Shown here one piece after another: positions 14,258 through 15,335 of a stretch of DNA of 15,335 nucleotides (its first letter is position 1; each line of letters begins with the position of its first letter). Made by a program: the position numbers and the translations under genes. The notes beneath the pieces were generated by a model. It saw only the letters and a list, made by a program, of their open reading frames with translations. It ran no database searches and was not told the origin of the DNA. The DNA is from Chloroflexota bacterium (GTDB lineage: Bacteria > Chloroflexota > Limnocylindria > QHBO01), in NCBI GenBank assembly GCA_005879775.1, contig VBJX01000039.1, positions 1 to 15,335 on the forward strand. The letters are read 5' to 3'.

Positions 14258-14266
14258 AGTATAGCA
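14258..14266 (-). promoter_or_regulatory. Extended -10 promoter of the rpsB operon
   Basis: On the minus strand TGC-TATACT (14266-14258) is an extended -10 element with 5 of 6 consensus bases in the hexamer. No convincing -35 is seen 17 nt upstream, which is tolerated for extended -10 promoters. The predicted start is near 14251, giving a leader of about 150 nt. The TATACTTC run is identical to that at the nusA promoter. Confidence 0.6.
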
Positions 14267-14329
14267 CCTGGCCCTCGAAACCCCACTCGGGCTGGGCCCG
14301 TCAGGGAGCCCAGAGATGAACCACCTCCA

Positions 14330-14347
14330 GGGGTACCGAAGTACCCC
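14330..14347. repeat. Perfect inverted repeat between divergent promoters
   Basis: GGGGTAC and GTACCCC form a perfect 7-bp inverted repeat around CGAA. Read on the minus strand the loop is UUCG closed by C-G, an extra-stable tetraloop. It lies about 20 bp upstream of the candidate -35 of the plus-strand gene and about 65 bp upstream of the rpsB -10. It could be an operator or an RNA hairpin. Confidence 0.5.
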
Positions 14348-14367
14348 AATCCCCACTCAGTCGTACC

Positions 14368-14395
14368 TTGACCGACCTTGATCGGCTCCTAGCAT
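14368..14395 (+). promoter_or_regulatory. Candidate promoter for the LysM/transglycosylase gene
   Basis: TTGACC (14368-14373) and TAGCAT (14390-14395) are spaced 16 nt apart, matching the consensus hexamers at 5 of 6 and 4 of 6 positions. The predicted start near 14402 would give a leader of about 50 nt. Confidence 0.4.
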
Positions 14396-14452
14396 GCGGT
14401 CGCGGTCGCGAGCTCGTTTTCGCAGCCGCTCTCCCGCCACCGAGGTGTCGAA

Positions 14453-15328
14453 TTGTCCCGTCTCCGCCAGCCCCGGACCCTGCCGGCAGTTGCCTGTCTG
14501 GTGGCCGTCATCGGCCTCGGCATCGCCGTGCTGCCCGCTGCGGCAGCCGACAAGGTGGTCGTGGTGCGCCAAGGTGACACCCTCTCCGAGATCGCCCTCG
14601 AGCAGGGAGTCACTGTCGCCCAGTTGGTGTCCCTCAATGGGATCAAGAACCCTGGGCTCATCTACGTCGGACAGAACCTTCGCGTCCAGGCGAGCCCGCC
14701 GCCGCCGGCTCCGGCGCCACTGGTCCACGTGGTCGCCTCGGGCGAGAACCTGACCGTCATCGCCCATCACTACGGGACCAGCATCGCGACCATCGTGTCC
14801 GCCAATGGCCTCGTCAACCCATCGTTCCTGCGGGTCGGCCAGCGCCTGACGATCCCCGGCGTGGCGAGTACGGCTCCGGGGAGCCCTGGCGGTGCGGGGC
14901 TCCCGGCCTCCATGGCAGCTGCGGTCGCCAGCCGCGCGAACGTGGGCAGCCTGCTCGTGGCCGAAGCCAACGCCGCCGGCGTCGACCCAGCCTTCGTCAT
15001 GGCGGTCGCCTGGCAGGAGTCCGGCTGGCGACAGGAGGCGGTCAGCAGCGCCGGCGCGATCGGCGTCATGCAGCTGATGCCGGCCACCGGCGAGTGGGTT
15101 GCCGGCGGGATCCTGGGCGAAGCGGCCAATGTGCATGACCTGCGCTGGAATATCCATGCCGGAGTTCGGCTGCTGCGCCACTACCTGGACCGCTACCACG
15201 GCGACCGATCCCTGGCGCTGGCTGCCTACTACCAGGGCGAGCGGGCGACCGACATCCACGGCATCTATGCCATCAGCCGTTCGTACATCGCCTCGATCCT
15301 GGCGCTGCAAGCGATCTTCGGCCGCTAG
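14453..15328 (+). CDS. Secreted LysM-repeat lytic transglycosylase (SLT family)
   Basis: This 291-residue protein is probably exported and cleaves peptidoglycan glycan strands. Residues 1-32 form a signal peptide (basic RLRQPR, hydrophobic core, ending LPAAAADK). Two LysM modules follow at about 35-79 (VVVVRQGDTLSEIALEQGVT...GQNLRVQ) and about 91-135 (VHVVASGENLTVIAHHYGTS...GQRLTIP), joined by a Pro/Ala linker. After a Gly/Ser/Pro linker the transglycosylase domain has the catalytic glutamate in AWQESGW (E189), then SSAGAIGVMQLMPATGEW and NIHAGVRLLRHYLDRY. The usual AYNAG motif reads AYYQG here. The start is TTG at 14453, 5 nt after GAGGTG. It diverges from the ribosomal operon and stands alone within the window. 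Confidence 0.9.
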   Translation: MSRLRQPRTLPAVACLVAVIGLGIAVLPAAAADKVVVVRQGDTLSEIALEQGVTVAQLVSLNGIKNPGLIYVGQNLRVQASPPPPAPAPLVHVVASGENLTVIAHHYGTSIATIVSANGLVNPSFLRVGQRLTIPGVASTAPGSPGGAGLPASMAAAVASRANVGSLLVAEANAAGVDPAFVMAVAWQESGWRQEAVSSAGAIGVMQLMPATGEWVAGGILGEAANVHDLRWNIHAGVRLLRHYLDRYHGDRSLALAAYYQGERATDIHGIYAISRSYIASILALQAIFGR

Positions 15329-15335
15329 GCCGCCG

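Larger units (their letters stand above)
14100..14452. other. Divergent intergenic region rpsB / LysM-transglycosylase gene
   Basis: This 353-nt region separates two diverging genes. From left to right it holds the rpsB leader (two stem-loops, 14124-14167 and 14207-14249), the rpsB promoter (14258-14266), a perfect inverted repeat (14330-14347) and a candidate plus-strand promoter (14368-14395). CCCCACTC occurs twice (14281 and 14351), flanking the inverted repeat. A 21-codon plus-strand frame (14316-14381) exists but has no supporting signal beyond a GGAG. Confidence 0.7.

Noticed and set aside
14100..14267. Upstream in-frame extension of rpsB starting at a GTG at 14267
   Set aside because: It would run through the promoter -10 element and the leader hairpins. 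The TTG at 14099 has an ideal Shine-Dalgarno and gives the conserved N-terminus.
14316..14381. Small plus-strand ORF of 21 codons (MNHLQGYRS...) in the divergent intergenic region
   Set aside because: It spans the inverted repeat and the candidate -35 of the downstream gene, and the predicted transcript starts after it. Nothing beyond a GGAG supports translation.
14357..15310. Minus-strand open frame opposite the LysM/transglycosylase gene
   Set aside because: The plus-strand product has a signal peptide, two LysM modules and a transglycosylase motif. The antisense frame has composition typical of a shadow frame.
1..15335. A mobile element, CRISPR array, phage or defence system
   Set aside because: No transposase, integrase, repeat-spacer pattern, tRNA or compositional break is visible. 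All genes are core housekeeping functions in a coherent operon layout.

Overview
The window is a GC-rich bacterial chromosome segment that is almost entirely core genome: translation, RNA metabolism, envelope and isoprenoid genes. Seventeen of the eighteen genes I can support lie on the minus strand in two tightly packed blocks. One gene, a LysM/lytic transglycosylase protein, diverges at the right end. A Chloroflexota-like (or deep Terrabacteria) lineage is my best inference. The reasons are the gene order, the short IF2, NusA ending after its KH domains, the DHH phosphoesterase between rbfA and truB, MDGNRRW in UppS, and frequent GTG/TTG starts. No mobile element, CRISPR array, tRNA or rRNA is visible.

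Block 1 (minus, about 14.26 kb down to 7.45 kb) is rpsB-tsf-pyrH-frr-uppS-cdsA-dxr-rseP. It is driven by an extended -10 promoter and carries a structured 5' leader. It couples ribosomal protein S2, EF-Ts, UMP kinase and ribosome recycling factor to undecaprenyl-PP synthesis, CDP-diacylglycerol synthesis, the MEP pathway reductoisomerase and a site-2 protease. Block 2 (minus, about 7.40 kb to the left edge) is nusA-ylxR-infB-rbfA-DHH phosphoesterase-truB-ribF-rpsO-pnp, with pnp cut by the window edge. It has its own promoter, followed by a strong intrinsic-terminator-like hairpin inside the nusA leader. Genes overlap by 4 to 20 nt or are separated by a few bases, so translational coupling is likely throughout. 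The exceptions are short gaps before tsf, nusA, rpsO and pnp.

The right-hand intergenic region (14100-14452) holds the rpsB promoter and leader, a perfect 7-bp inverted repeat, and a candidate promoter for the plus-strand LysM/transglycosylase gene.

The most unusual content is small. Two otherwise well-conserved essential enzymes, Dxr and PyrH, each lack a short conserved core segment (about 19 and about 13 residues) through clean in-frame gaps. The nusA leader looks like a transcription attenuator. The rpsB and nusA leaders share an 11-nt sequence inside hairpins. The rpsB stop codon lies in the loop of a perfect 8-bp hairpin. uppS has no ATG, GTG or TTG codon upstream of its essential first strand.
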